DNA of 7,009 bases from Candidatus Gallimonas intestinigallinarum (GTDB lineage Bacteria > Bacillota_A > Clostridia > Christensenellales > Borkfalkiaceae): contig DXBS01000117.1 in NCBI GenBank assembly GCA_019116405.1, forward strand, positions 1-7,009, given 5' to 3'. Below are positions 1 through 6,538 of the stretch, one piece after another. The notes below the pieces were generated by a model, which was not told the origin of the DNA, made no database searches, and saw only the letters and a list, made by a program, of their open reading frames with translations. Position numbers and translations under genes: made by a program. The stretch's first letter is position 1. Every line of letters begins with the position of its first letter.

Positions 1-1607
1 GGCGCGAGCCAGACGGGGAACTTGCCCGCGAAGTGCTCGATGAGGATGCCGATGAAGCGCTCGATGGAACCGAACACGACGCGGTGGATCATGATCGGGC
101 GGTGTTTCTGTCCATCCTCGCCCACATATTCGATCTCAAAGCGCTGGGGAAGCTGGAAGTCCAGCTGAATGGTGCCGCACTGCCAGGTGCGCTTGATGGA
201 GTCCTCGAGGTGGAAGTCGATCTTGGGGCCGTAGAAGGCGCCGTCGCCCTCGTTGACGACATAGTCCAGCCCGATGCTGTCCAGCGCGGCGCGCAGGGCG
301 TTCGTCGCCGCCTCCCAGTCCTCATCGCTGCCGATGGAGTTATCGGGACGGGTGGAGAGTTCGACGTGGTACTTGAACCCGAAGAGCTTATACACTTCGT
401 CGATGATGCGCACGACGCCCTTGATCTCGTCCGTGATCTGCTCGGGCAGCATGAAGATGTGTGCATCGTCCTGCGTGAAGCACCTTACGCGCATCAGCCC
501 GTGCAACTGACCGCTCTTTTCGTGGCGGTGAACGATACCCAGCTCGCCCATGCGGATGGGAAGATCCTTATAGCTGTGCGGCTGGGTCTTGTACACGAGC
601 AGGCCGCCCGGGCAGTTCATGGGCTTGATCGCGCAGTCCTCGCCGTCGATCTTGGTCGTGTACATGTTCTCCTTGTAGTGATCCCAGTGTCCCGAGGTCT
701 CCCAGAGCGAGCGGTTGAGGATGATGGGCGTCTGCACTTCGACGTAGCCCTCGCGGCGGTGGATCTGACGCCAGTAGTCGATGAGCGTGTTCTTGAGGAT
801 CATGCCGTTGGGCAGGAAGAACGGGAAGCCCTTGCCCTCGGGCAGCAGCGCGAACAGCTTCAGCTCCTTGCCAAGCTTGATATGATCGCGCTTCTTCGCC
901 TCTTCGAGCATCTGGAAATACTCGTCCATCTCGTCCTTCTTGGCGAATGCCGTGCCGTAGATACGGGTGAGCATCTTCTTCTTTTCGTCGCCGCGCCAGT
1001 ATGCGCCCGCGATGGAGACGAGCTTGAACGCCTTGATCTTGCCCGTGGAGGGAAGGTGCGGTCCGCGGCAGAGGTCGGTGAATGCGCCCTGCTGATAGAA
1101 GCTGATCTCCTCGCCCTCGGGAAGGTCCTGAATGAGTTCGACCTTGTACGGCTCATGATACTGGCTCATGAGCGCGATCGCCTCCTCGCGGGGGAGCGTG
1201 AAGCGGCGGATGGGCAGGTTGCTCTTGATGATCTTGCGCATCTCCGCCTCGATCTTCTCGAAGTCCTCCATCGTGATGGGCGTCTTGAAGTCGACGTCAT
1301 AGTAGTAGCCGTTGTCGATGACGGGACCGATGGCGAGCTTGCAGGTGGGGAATATCGTCTTTAACGCCTGCGCAAGGACATGCGCGCAGGTGTGGCGGTA
1401 GACCTCCAGCCCCTCCTTATCCTTGAGCGTGACGATCTCGACGGCGTCCCCCTCCCTGAGGACGTGCGAGAGATCGACAAGTTCGCCGTTGACCTTCGCC
1501 GCGACTGCGGCGCGGGCAAGCCCTTCGGAGATCGCCTGCGCCGCGTCCTGCGCGGTCGCGCCCTCCGCGAGCTGCATCTTATCTCCGTTCTTCAAAACGA
1601 TCTGCAT
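1..1607 (-). CDS. thrS: Threonyl-tRNA synthetase, 3' end truncated by window edge
   Basis: This enzyme activates threonine with ATP, charges tRNA(Thr) in the cytoplasm and edits Ser-tRNA(Thr). The 535 visible codons read as a standard bacterial ThrS. A TGS domain covers about residues 1-60. The editing domain has HTCAH at 72-76 and CRGPH at 180-184, giving the expected two His, Cys and His set. The class II catalytic core has a motif 2 region [15 protein letters not shown]. The three zinc ligands that bind substrate threonine are Cys332 (MNCPGG), His383 (DDAHIF) and His508 (IHR), each two to three residues off the E. coli numbering (334, 385, 511). The family is about 640 residues long, so roughly 100 residues of anticodon-binding domain are missing at the window edge. 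The ATG at 1607 is fixed by AGGAGG six bases upstream (1614-1619). Expression should be controlled by the T-box leader just upstream. No broken reading frame is seen. Confidence 0.98.
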   Translation of the reverse strand, partial: MQIVLKNGDKMQLAEGATAQDAAQAISEGLARAAVAAKVNGELVDLSHVLREGDAVEIVTLKDKEGLEVYRHTCAHVLAQALKTIFPTCKLAIGPVIDNGYYYDVDFKTPITMEDFEKIEAEMRKIIKSNLPIRRFTLPREEAIALMSQYHEPYKVELIQDLPEGEEISFYQQGAFTDLCRGPHLPSTGKIKAFKLVSIAGAYWRGDEKKKMLTRIYGTAFAKKDEMDEYFQMLEEAKKRDHIKLGKELKLFALLPEGKGFPFFLPNGMILKNTLIDYWRQIHRREGYVEVQTPIILNRSLWETSGHWDHYKENMYTTKIDGEDCAIKPMNCPGGLLVYKTQPHSYKDLPIRMGELGIVHRHEKSGQLHGLMRVRCFTQDDAHIFMLPEQITDEIKGVVRIIDEVYKLFGFKYHVELSTRPDNSIGSDEDWEAATNALRAALDSIGLDYVVNEGDGAFYGPKIDFHLEDSIKRTWQCGTIQLDFQLPQRFEIEYVGEDGQKHRPIMIHRVVFGSIERFIGILIEHFAGKFPVWLA

Positions 1608-1613
1608 AAATTT

Positions 1614-1619
1614 CCTCCT
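1614..1619 (-). promoter_or_regulatory. Ribosome binding site of thrS
   Basis: A perfect AGGAGG lies six bases before the thrS ATG on the minus strand. It follows the T-box terminator, so it is exposed only in read-through transcripts. Confidence 0.9.
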
Positions 1620-1644
1620 GTTGCGGCGACGCCGGCAAATACAC

Positions 1645-1690
1645 AAAAAACGCGCCCCTAAAACTCCCCGTCGGGAAGATTTAAGGACGC
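1645..1690 (-). terminator. T-box attenuator terminator of thrS
   Basis: On the minus strand, arms at 1690-1672 and 1670-1652 form a 39-base hairpin. It is almost fully paired, with a few G-U pairs and one U-U mismatch, and is followed by six U residues (1650-1645). The upstream arm contains the CCTTAA that the antiterminator also needs, so the two folds are mutually exclusive. Confidence 0.9.
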
Positions 1691-1848
1691 GAAACTTCGC
1701 GCGGTTCCACCTTAATTGCCGAACTTCGGCCGCTCTTTTTTCGTTGTTTTGCAAGGGAAAGCGGTTTCATGCTCCGATTGCCGCTGCGGATCTTCCAGCC
1801 TGGGATCCGCTCTCTGAAAACTGCGCACGGGACTACTTGTCTTTCCGT
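1645..1848 (-). ncRNA. Threonine T-box riboswitch in the thrS leader
   Basis: This leader binds tRNA(Thr) and lets transcription continue into thrS when the tRNA is uncharged. Read on the minus strand, stem I closes with GGAAAG (1846-1841) pairing CTTTCC (1761-1756). An upper stem is formed by GCGGATC (1810-1804) and GATCCGC (1792-1786), preceded by AGAGAG as in T-box stem I. In the specifier loop the sequence GAA-ACC-GC places the codon ACC at 1765-1763, a threonine codon matching the downstream gene. A stem III-like hairpin GCCG/CGGC lies at 1718-1730. The conserved T-box AAGGTGGAACCGCG is at 1713-1700. Its TTAAGG side (1715-1710) pairs with CCTTAA (1686-1681) to make the antiterminator, which excludes the terminator at 1652-1690. 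The transcript start is inferred from the promoter. Confidence 0.95.
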
Positions 1849-1854
1849 ATCCGT

Positions 1855-1883
1855 ATTATAATTTAAGGCGCGCGTTTTGTCAA
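1855..1883 (-). promoter_or_regulatory. Sigma-A type promoter of the thrS T-box transcript
   Basis: Read on the minus strand there is a perfect -35 box TTGACA (1883-1878), a 17-base spacer and a perfect -10 box TATAAT (1860-1855). The predicted start near 1848 is just before stem I of the T-box. The -35 box contains the TGA stop (1882-1880) of the upstream ytxC-like gene, so the two genes are packed without spare sequence. Confidence 0.9.
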
Positions 1884-2569
1884 GAAAATATCGCGCGCTC
1901 GGCGTAATATTTTTGCAAAAAATCGCCGATGGAGTCCTCCACCTCGCCCAGGCAGTAAATAAAGCCCGCGTCCGACAAAACGATCTCCGTCTCCATGTCC
2001 TCCGCGCCCGTCAGGCGGCTGCGGCGCAGGGGCGAAAAGTCCTCGCCGTACACTGCGTTGCCCTTGAGGTAGATGGTATTGCGGCTCTCCCCCGCCAGAA
2101 ACTCGCAAAAGCGCTTGAGATCGGGCACGGAAAAGCCAGCCGGGATATAGGCGACGATCTTCTCCCACTTCTCCCGGAGCGCGCCGAGGCGAAAGGCGTA
2201 CACGCCGTCCACGGCGCACGGGCGGAGCACGGGCACCTTTCTGCGGACATACGCCATATCGCCCGTATAGTCCGCCGCGATGAGCGCCGCGGCAAGCAGG
2301 CGCCGCTCACGCCTTGGCAGACAGACACACAGCCGCTCTTCCAGAAAGCGGTACTTATAGCCGACGCACAGCACCTCGGCGACGGCGCCCGCCACCCTGC
2401 CGGAAAAGGCTGCGGCGTCCGGGACCTCCAGCCGCACGACGGCGCGCCCGCCGCCAAATTCGATCTCGCCCCGTCCGCCCAGCGCCGCGGCGTCCGTTAA
2501 AAGCGTGTTGTACAGATAGGAAAGATAGGCGCCGTGTTCCATGCGCTCGGATAGTTCGATCGTCTCCAC
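1880..2569 (-). CDS. YtxC-like putative sporulation protein
   Basis: I recognise this only tentatively as a member of the YtxC family (putative sporulation protein, function unknown). Support comes from position, directly upstream of thrS as ytxC is in Bacillus subtilis. It also comes from the C-terminal half, which has a FRL segment (VYAFRLGALREKWEKIV), an EFL stretch and an acidic end resembling that family's pattern. There is no signal peptide or clear membrane segment, so it is probably cytoplasmic. The start is uncertain. The frame is open from a GTG at 2653 (257 residues), but that codon has no ribosome binding site. The GTG at 2569 (229 residues) gives the N-terminus VETIELSERM, which fits the family style better, and ATG 2542 is also possible. 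None has a well-placed Shine-Dalgarno sequence. It could instead be an unrelated conserved hypothetical protein. Confidence 0.6.
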   Translation of the reverse strand: METIELSERMEHGAYLSYLYNTLLTDAAALGGRGEIEFGGGRAVVRLEVPDAAAFSGRVAGAVAEVLCVGYKYRFLEERLCVCLPRRERRLLAAALIAADYTGDMAYVRRKVPVLRPCAVDGVYAFRLGALREKWEKIVAYIPAGFSVPDLKRFCEFLAGESRNTIYLKGNAVYGEDFSPLRRSRLTGAEDMETEIVLSDAGFIYCLGEVEDSIGDFLQKYYAERAIFS

Positions 2570-2573
2570 ATAT

Positions 2574-2612
2574 CTATTGTATGAAGTTCGCGCCGTTTGA
2601 TTCCTCCTGCAT
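2574..2612 (-). other. Possible 12-codon upstream ORF before the ytxC-like gene
   Basis: ATG at 2612 opens a short frame, MQEESNGANFIQ, ending in TAG at 2576-2574, four bases before the GTG at 2569. A moderate AGGGCGG lies just upstream of its ATG, and a perfect AGGAGG (2608-2603) sits inside it without a usable start codon at normal spacing. Reinitiation at the GTG after this peptide is conceivable. The ORF may equally be chance. Confidence 0.2.
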
Positions 2613-2680
2613 ATAAGCCGCCCTGTTTTCCGCAAAAGCGGGACAAAATGCACGAAAATGCAAAACAGCGAGCGTCAGGC

Positions 2681-2709
2681 TTGACATTTCCCCTTCTATA
2701 TTGTAAAAT
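2681..2709 (+). promoter_or_regulatory. Sigma-A type promoter of leuS
   Basis: There is a perfect -35 box TTGACA (2681-2686), a 17-base spacer and a -10 box TAAAAT (2704-2709). Transcription should begin near 2716, giving an untranslated leader of only about 25 bases. There is therefore no room for a T-box or other riboswitch before leuS. Confidence 0.88.
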
Positions 2710-2730
2710 AACGGGAACAAATGCATCTTG

Positions 2731-2735
2731 AGAGG
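2731..2735 (+). promoter_or_regulatory. Ribosome binding site deciding the leuS start
   Basis: AGAGG lies six bases before the ATG at 2742. It selects that codon over the in-frame ATG at 2721, which is only about five bases from the predicted transcript start and has no Shine-Dalgarno sequence. Confidence 0.8.
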
Positions 2736-2741
2736 AAACGC

Positions 2742-5174
2742 ATGGATTATCAAGCAATCGAGCGAAAATGGCAGGCTCGGTGGGAAAAGGCAAAGATCAA
2801 TCAGTTTGACAAGAAGTCGGAGCGCAGGAAGTGGTACGTCCTGGAGATGTTCTCCTACCCTTCCGGCGCAAAGCTGCATATCGGGCACTGGTACAACTAC
2901 GGGCCCACGGACACCTATGCCCGCTTCAAGCGCATGCAGGGCTACAACGTGTTCCAGCCTATGGGCTTTGACGCCTTTGGCCTGCCCGCGGAGAACTACG
3001 CGATCAAGACGGGCATCCACCCCAAGGACTCCACCGAGAAGAACATTGCGACGATGGAGGGTCAGCTGCGCGCAATGGGCGCGATGTTTGACTGGTCCGC
3101 CGAGGTCAAGACGTGCGAAGAAAACTACTACAAGTGGACGCAGTGGATGTTCCTGCAGCTGTACAAGAAGGGACTTGCCTACCGCAAAGCCGCGCCCGTC
3201 AACTGGTGCCCCTCCTGCCAGACCGTGCTCGCAAACGAGCAGGTTGTGGACGGCTGCTGCGAGCGCTGCGGCACGCAGGTCGTGCGCAAGAACCTGACGC
3301 AGTGGTTCTTCAAGATCACCGACTACGCGGAAGAGCTTCTGACCGGGCTGGACGCACTCGACTGGCCGGAAAAGACCAAGAATATGCAGCGCAACTGGAT
3401 CGGCAAGTCCACAGGCTGCGAGATCGAATTTGAGTGCGACGGCGGACAGAAGATCCGCGTGTTCACCACCCGCTGCGACACGGTATTCGGCGTGACGTAC
3501 GTCGTGTTGGCGCCCGAGCACCCCCTTGCACGCGAGCTCACGACGCCCGAGCAGCGCGCCGCCGTCGAGGCATATATCGAAGAGGCGGCAAAGGCGAACG
3601 AGATCGAACGCCTCTCCTCCACCCGCGAAAAGACGGGCGTATTCACGGGCGCGTACTGCACCAACCCCGTCAACGGCAAGAAGATCCCCATCTATCTTGC
3701 CGACTACGTCCTTGCAACCTACGGCACGGGCGCGGTCATGGCGGTTCCCGCGCACGACGAGCGCGACTACGCCTTCGCGACCAAATACAATCTCCCCATC
3801 GTCAAGGTCATAGAAAAGAAGGGCGGCGAGACACAGCTTCCCTTCACCGAGGACGGCATCATGGTCGGCTCGCTGCAATTTGACGGGCTGTACGGCGACG
3901 AGGCGCGCGCGGAAGTCGCCGCCTACATCTCCAAGCTGGGCAAGGGAGGCAAGAAGGTCAACTACCGCCTGCGCGACTGGCTGGTGTCCCGTCAGCGCTA
4001 CTGGGGCGCGCCCATTCCCGTCATCCACTGCCCCGTCTGCGGCGACGTCGCAGTCCCCGAAAAGGATCTGCCCGTAAAACTACCCTACGACGTGGAGTTC
4101 CGCCCCGACGGCAAATCCCCGCTCGCCAAGCACGACAAGTTCATGCACACGACCTGCCCCAACTGCGGCGGGCCCGCGGAGCGCGATCCCGACACGCTGG
4201 ACACCTTTGTCTGCTCGAGCTGGTACTACCTGCGCTATGCGGATGCGCACAATGAAAAAGAGCCGTTCTCCCGCGAGGCGGTGGACAAGATGCTGCCCGT
4301 GGACGTGTACGTCGGCGGCGCGGAGCACGCCTGCATGCACCTTTTGTATGCGCGCTTCTTTACAAAGGCGCTGCGCGACATGGGATATCTGGACTTCGAC
4401 GAGCCCTTCAGGCGGCTTGTGCACCAGGGCGTCATTTTAGGGCCCGACGGCAACCGCATGAGCAAGTCGCACGGCAATATCGTCTCGCCTGACGAGTATG
4501 TGTCGACGTACGGCTCGGACGCCTTCCGCCTCTACCTCATGTTTGGTTTCTCCTACACGGAGGGCGGGCCGTGGAACGACGACGGCATCAAGGCGGTCGC
4601 AAAGTTCTTGGATCGCGTCGAGAAGATCGTCACCAGGACGAACGCCTGCAAGACGCCCAGGGAACCGGGGTTGTACGGCGCGGAGGAAAAGGCGCTCGAT
4701 TACGCCAAGAACTACGCGATCGACCGCGTCTCGCGCGATCTGGAGGCATTCTCCTTCAATACGGCGATCGCGCGCATCATGGAGTTCGTCAACGCGCTCT
4801 ACAAGTACGACGGTTTGGAAAACAAAAACATTGCCGTGGAAAAAGCGGCGGTGCACGATCTGGTGCTGCTGCTCGCCCCCTTTGCTCCCCATGTCTGCGA
4901 GGAGCTTTGGGAGATGATCGGCGGCAAGGACTTCATCATCGAGGAGAGCTACCCCGTCGCCGATGCAAAGGCGCTCGTCCTCGACGAGAAGGAGTACGCG
5001 GTGCAGGTCAACAGCCGCATGGTGTGCAAGGCGATGATCGCCACCTCCCTTTCGCAGGAGGAAGTCGAGCAGCACGTCCTGACGCTTCCCGAAGTGCAGG
5101 AAAAGCTTGCGGGCAAGGCGGTGAAAAAGTGCATCGTCGTCCCCGGGCGGCTCGTCAATCTGATCATCGGATAA
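2742..5174 (+). CDS. leuS: Leucyl-tRNA synthetase
   Basis: This class I synthetase charges tRNA(Leu) with leucine in the cytoplasm. The 810 residues fit a full bacterial LeuS. The HIGH signature is at 46-49 and the KMSKS loop appears as RMSKS at 572-576, with Lys575 as the catalytic lysine. Two Cys pairs, 156/159 and 173/176, form the zinc-binding insert, and a second set, 430/433 and 472/475, lies after the editing domain. The CP1 editing domain shows TTRCDT at 242-247 and HDERD at 338-342. Asp342 matches the editing aspartate Asp345 of E. coli. The usual motif is TTRPDT, so Cys245 replaces a commonly conserved proline. A helical anticodon-binding domain and a C-terminal domain ending in [12 protein letters not shown] follow. 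The start at 2742 is chosen because of its Shine-Dalgarno sequence. The gene is monocistronic, with its own promoter and terminator. Confidence 0.98.
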   Translation: MDYQAIERKWQARWEKAKINQFDKKSERRKWYVLEMFSYPSGAKLHIGHWYNYGPTDTYARFKRMQGYNVFQPMGFDAFGLPAENYAIKTGIHPKDSTEKNIATMEGQLRAMGAMFDWSAEVKTCEENYYKWTQWMFLQLYKKGLAYRKAAPVNWCPSCQTVLANEQVVDGCCERCGTQVVRKNLTQWFFKITDYAEELLTGLDALDWPEKTKNMQRNWIGKSTGCEIEFECDGGQKIRVFTTRCDTVFGVTYVVLAPEHPLARELTTPEQRAAVEAYIEEAAKANEIERLSSTREKTGVFTGAYCTNPVNGKKIPIYLADYVLATYGTGAVMAVPAHDERDYAFATKYNLPIVKVIEKKGGETQLPFTEDGIMVGSLQFDGLYGDEARAEVAAYISKLGKGGKKVNYRLRDWLVSRQRYWGAPIPVIHCPVCGDVAVPEKDLPVKLPYDVEFRPDGKSPLAKHDKFMHTTCPNCGGPAERDPDTLDTFVCSSWYYLRYADAHNEKEPFSREAVDKMLPVDVYVGGAEHACMHLLYARFFTKALRDMGYLDFDEPFRRLVHQGVILGPDGNRMSKSHGNIVSPDEYVSTYGSDAFRLYLMFGFSYTEGGPWNDDGIKAVAKFLDRVEKIVTRTNACKTPREPGLYGAEEKALDYAKNYAIDRVSRDLEAFSFNTAIARIMEFVNALYKYDGLENKNIAVEKAAVHDLVLLLAPFAPHVCEELWEMIGGKDFIIEESYPVADAKALVLDEKEYAVQVNSRMVCKAMIATSLSQEEVEQHVLTLPEVQEKLAGKAVKKCIVVPGRLVNLIIG

Positions 5175-5192
5175 TTTTCAATTCACATAGCA

Positions 5193-5233
5193 GCGCCGCC
5201 GTGCCAGTTGGCACGGCGGCGCTTTTCTGTTTT
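5193..5233 (+). terminator. Intrinsic terminator of leuS
   Basis: GCGCCGCCGTGCC (5193-5205) pairs perfectly with GGCACGGCGGCGC (5210-5222) around an AGTT loop, giving a 13-bp GC-rich stem followed by TTTTCTGTTTT. It begins 18 bases after the leuS stop codon. The hairpin is symmetrical, but the minus-strand side lacks a U tract, so it is best suited to stopping leuS transcription. Confidence 0.93.
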
Positions 5234-5254
5234 GGTACAAATCTGAAGGGTACG

Positions 5255-6130
5255 TCACCCGTTTTTCCGCATCGAACTCACAATGTGGCGGGCGTACAGC
5301 CGCGCGACGTTGATGCCCGTCACGCGCTCAAAGGTGCCGAAAAAGGCGTTGGAGTTGACCTCGCATACCTCGAAGCCGTCTTTGCCGAATAACAGGTCTA
5401 CCCCGCAAAAATCCAGTCCGAGGGCATCTGCGACCTTCTCACAGAGGGCGGCGGTGGCGGTATCGAGCGGATATTGTTCTCCCCTGCCGCCCAGCTCGGC
5501 GTTGGAGCGGAAGTCGGTCTCCGAGACGCGGCGCATGGCTGCGATCGCGCGCCCGCCCACGACGAGCACTCTGAGGTCTTTGCCCGCGCTCTCCGCGACG
5601 AACTTCTGAAAGAGGTGCGGGCGCAGTTTGAGCTCTTCCGCAATGGAGGTAAGCTGCGCGCGGTCTCTAGCGAGGTATACCCCCTTTCCGAGCGACCCGT
5701 AGCACTCCTTGACGACGACAGGATAGCCGAGCACGCGCTCCACCTTATCAAGAAGCGCCGCGGAAACGGGCGCACCCGGGGTATAGCACAGCGGCGCGGC
5801 GAGCGTTGCGGGCATGCGCACGACGCCCGCGAGCGCCATGTGCGTACGCATCTTGTCGTCGCAGACCTCCACCGCCTGCGCGCGGTTGAAAAGGCGCATG
5901 CCCGCGCCCTCCAAAAGGCGCGGGACATACTTATCCTTATCCAGATAGACGCAGAAATCATATTCTGCGACGTCCGCTTTGATGCCGCCGTCCAGATAGG
6001 CGGGGCAAAAATCGTTGCGCTTCAAATCTGCCGCAACGCCCAGTTCCGCCAGCTCTTCCTGCAGGCGGCGGGGCTGATAGAGTTCATGATCGCTGTGCGT
6101 ATACGCATTGACGAGGATGAGTCCCTTCAT
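5255..6130 (-). CDS. RimK-type ATP-grasp ligase (substrate unknown)
   Basis: The protein belongs to the RimK/LysX branch of the ATP-grasp superfamily, enzymes that use ATP to join an amino acid to a carboxyl group through an acyl phosphate. RimK itself adds glutamate to ribosomal protein S6. In 291 residues the pre-ATP-grasp domain covers about 1-90. The ATP-binding lysine and glycine-rich loop are VVKECYGSLGKGVYLA (Lys141, loop 145-150). The FQKFVAES and DLRVLVVGGRAIAAMRR strands lie at 174-201. A RimK-like DFRSNAELGG runs from 206, and the metal-binding Asp245, Glu257 and Asn259 lie in GVDLL and CEVNSN. The ATG at 6130 has AGGAG six bases upstream. The gene converges on leuS, is transcribed in the same direction as clpB and is now separated from it by the 6168-6538 element. 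Family membership is clear, but the acceptor substrate cannot be read from sequence. Confidence 0.92.
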   Translation of the reverse strand: MKGLILVNAYTHSDHELYQPRRLQEELAELGVAADLKRNDFCPAYLDGGIKADVAEYDFCVYLDKDKYVPRLLEGAGMRLFNRAQAVEVCDDKMRTHMALAGVVRMPATLAAPLCYTPGAPVSAALLDKVERVLGYPVVVKECYGSLGKGVYLARDRAQLTSIAEELKLRPHLFQKFVAESAGKDLRVLVVGGRAIAAMRRVSETDFRSNAELGGRGEQYPLDTATAALCEKVADALGLDFCGVDLLFGKDGFEVCEVNSNAFFGTFERVTGINVARLYARHIVSSMRKNG

Positions 6131-6136
6131 TGCGTT

Positions 6137-6141
6137 CTCCT
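6137..6141 (-). promoter_or_regulatory. Ribosome binding site of the rimK-like gene
   Basis: AGGAG lies six bases before the ATG at 6130 on the minus strand and supports that start. It is outside the inserted element, which begins 27 bases further upstream. Confidence 0.8.
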
Positions 6142-6164
6142 TTTTCGCTCGTTTTTCAGGGTAC

Positions 6165-6193
6165 GTTATAGTGTAAGGGAAAAATACGAAGCA
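6165..6193 (-). promoter_or_regulatory. Possible hybrid promoter at the element end, toward the rimK-like gene
   Basis: Reading out of the element on the minus strand, TATAAC (6170-6165) has a good -10 sequence, formed half by the terminal repeat (TAT) and half by flanking DNA (AAC). At 17 bases upstream the -35 position is TGCTTC, a poor match. Activity is inferred only. It would give the rimK-like gene its own start after separation from clpB. Confidence 0.3.
6168..6190 (+). repeat. Left terminal inverted repeat of the element
   Basis: This 23-bp repeat begins ATAGTGTAAGGGA and ends ATACGAA. It matches the reverse complement of 6516-6538 at 21 of 23 positions; the differences are at positions 14 and 15 (AA here, GT in the right copy). 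Confidence 0.88.
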
Positions 6194-6204
6194 CGCCTTT
6201 GGCG
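6191..6204 (+). repeat. Internal inverted repeat, left copy (partner 6387-6398)
   Basis: GCACGCCTTTGGCG next to the left terminal repeat corresponds, allowing a two-base gap, to the reverse complement of CGCCAAAGGTGC at 6387-6398. A further TTTGGCGT at 6212-6219 pairs with ACGCCAAA at 6303-6310. Confidence 0.5.
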
Positions 6205-6238
6205 GTATCTTTTTGGCGTCTTATTGCTCATCTTCCTT

Positions 6239-6256
6239 GCAATACCCCGGTATTGC
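6239..6256 (+). repeat. Small hairpin inside the element
   Basis: GCAATACC and GGTATTGC form an inverted repeat separated by two C residues. In RNA this would be a stem of about seven pairs with a CCCC loop. Confidence 0.6.
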
Positions 6257-6340
6257 GGCGTCATCGCGTCGCGGCAAGGCGCTTTTTGCGAAAGTTCGGC
6301 TTACGCCAAACATTGCGCTTTAATCGCCTGCCGCTCCTCT

Positions 6341-6372
6341 TTCTCAAAATTCTTTATAAAGAATTTTGAGAA
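6341..6372. repeat. 32-bp perfect palindrome at the centre of the element
   Basis: TTCTCAAAATTCTTTA is followed directly by its exact reverse complement, with no spacer. The axis lies between 6356 and 6357, within four bases of the element midpoint at 6353. It is far more AT-rich than the surroundings. No T tract follows on either strand, so it is not a standard terminator. Confidence 0.9.
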
Positions 6373-6405
6373 GAAGCTGAGGTGCTCGCCAAAGGTGCAT
6401 AGCAA

Positions 6406-6511
6406 TCAAAAGCGGCAAGACGGGCGTCCCAGACGCGGCGAAGCCCGCAGGGCGTGCCCGGTGGCACGGTCAACGGCTTCAACAATGCGGTCCCCGGTTT
6501 CCGCTTTTGAT
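6406..6511 (+). other. Structured right half of the element, possible RNA fold
   Basis: Nested inverted repeats suggest one long folded arm. The outer pair is ATCAAAAGCGG (6406-6416) with CCGCTTTTGAT (6501-6511). The next is GAAGCC (6440-6445) with GGCTTC (6475-6480). The innermost is CGTGCC (6453-6458) with GGCACG (6463-6468) around CGGT. Whether it is transcribed is unknown, and it matches no RNA family that I recognise. Confidence 0.45.
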
Positions 6512-6515
6512 CGGG

Positions 6516-6538
6516 TTCGTATTACTCCCTTACACTAT
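6516..6538 (-). repeat. Right terminal inverted repeat of the element
   Basis: This is the minus-strand copy of the 23-bp terminal repeat. Its outermost bases include the TAG (6537-6535) now used as the clpB stop codon. Confidence 0.88.

Larger units (their letters stand above)
6168..6538. mobile_element. MITE-like element with terminal inverted repeats between clpB and rimK-like gene
   Basis: This 371-bp stretch has no credible protein frame but has the outline of a small non-autonomous transposon. Its two ends are 23-bp inverted repeats matching at 21 positions, both starting ATAGTGTAAGGGA. The centre carries a 32-bp perfect palindrome, and other inverted repeats lie inside. If the mobile ends are taken as GTGTAAG, the flanking dinucleotide is TA on both sides, as left by IS630/Tc1-mariner-type enzymes. 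Taking them as AGTGTAAG gives AT, so the exact boundary is ambiguous. No transposase is present, so movement would need one encoded elsewhere. The element lies immediately after the last sense codon of clpB and supplies its stop codon. An alternative is a structured intergenic RNA or repeat that is not mobile. Finding further copies in the genome would decide. Confidence 0.7.

Noticed and set aside
33..1364. Plus-strand open frame of 443 codons
   Set aside because: It is antisense to thrS, whose minus-strand frame carries all ThrS signature residues. The long antisense frame is a codon-bias effect of GC-rich DNA.
2630..2641. CCGC-AAAA-GCGG inverted repeat between the ytxC-like gene and leuS as an operator
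   Set aside because: A four-pair stem is too short to separate from chance in this GC-rich region, and no regulator is nearby to suggest an operator.
2721..2741. Alternative leuS start at ATG 2721
   Set aside because: It lacks a Shine-Dalgarno sequence and lies about five bases from the predicted transcript start; ATG 2742 has AGAGG at six bases and gives the usual LeuS N-terminus.
2574..4028. Minus-strand open frame of 484 codons
   Set aside because: It is antisense to leuS, has no family motifs and runs through the leuS promoter region.
5248..5265. GGGT/ACCC hairpin followed by five T residues on the plus strand
   Set aside because: The stem is only about four pairs, overlaps the end of the rimK-like coding sequence, and a much stronger leuS terminator lies just upstream.
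6341..6372. Central palindrome as a clpB terminator
   Set aside because: On the minus strand it is followed by a purine-rich AAGAGGAG stretch rather than a U tract.
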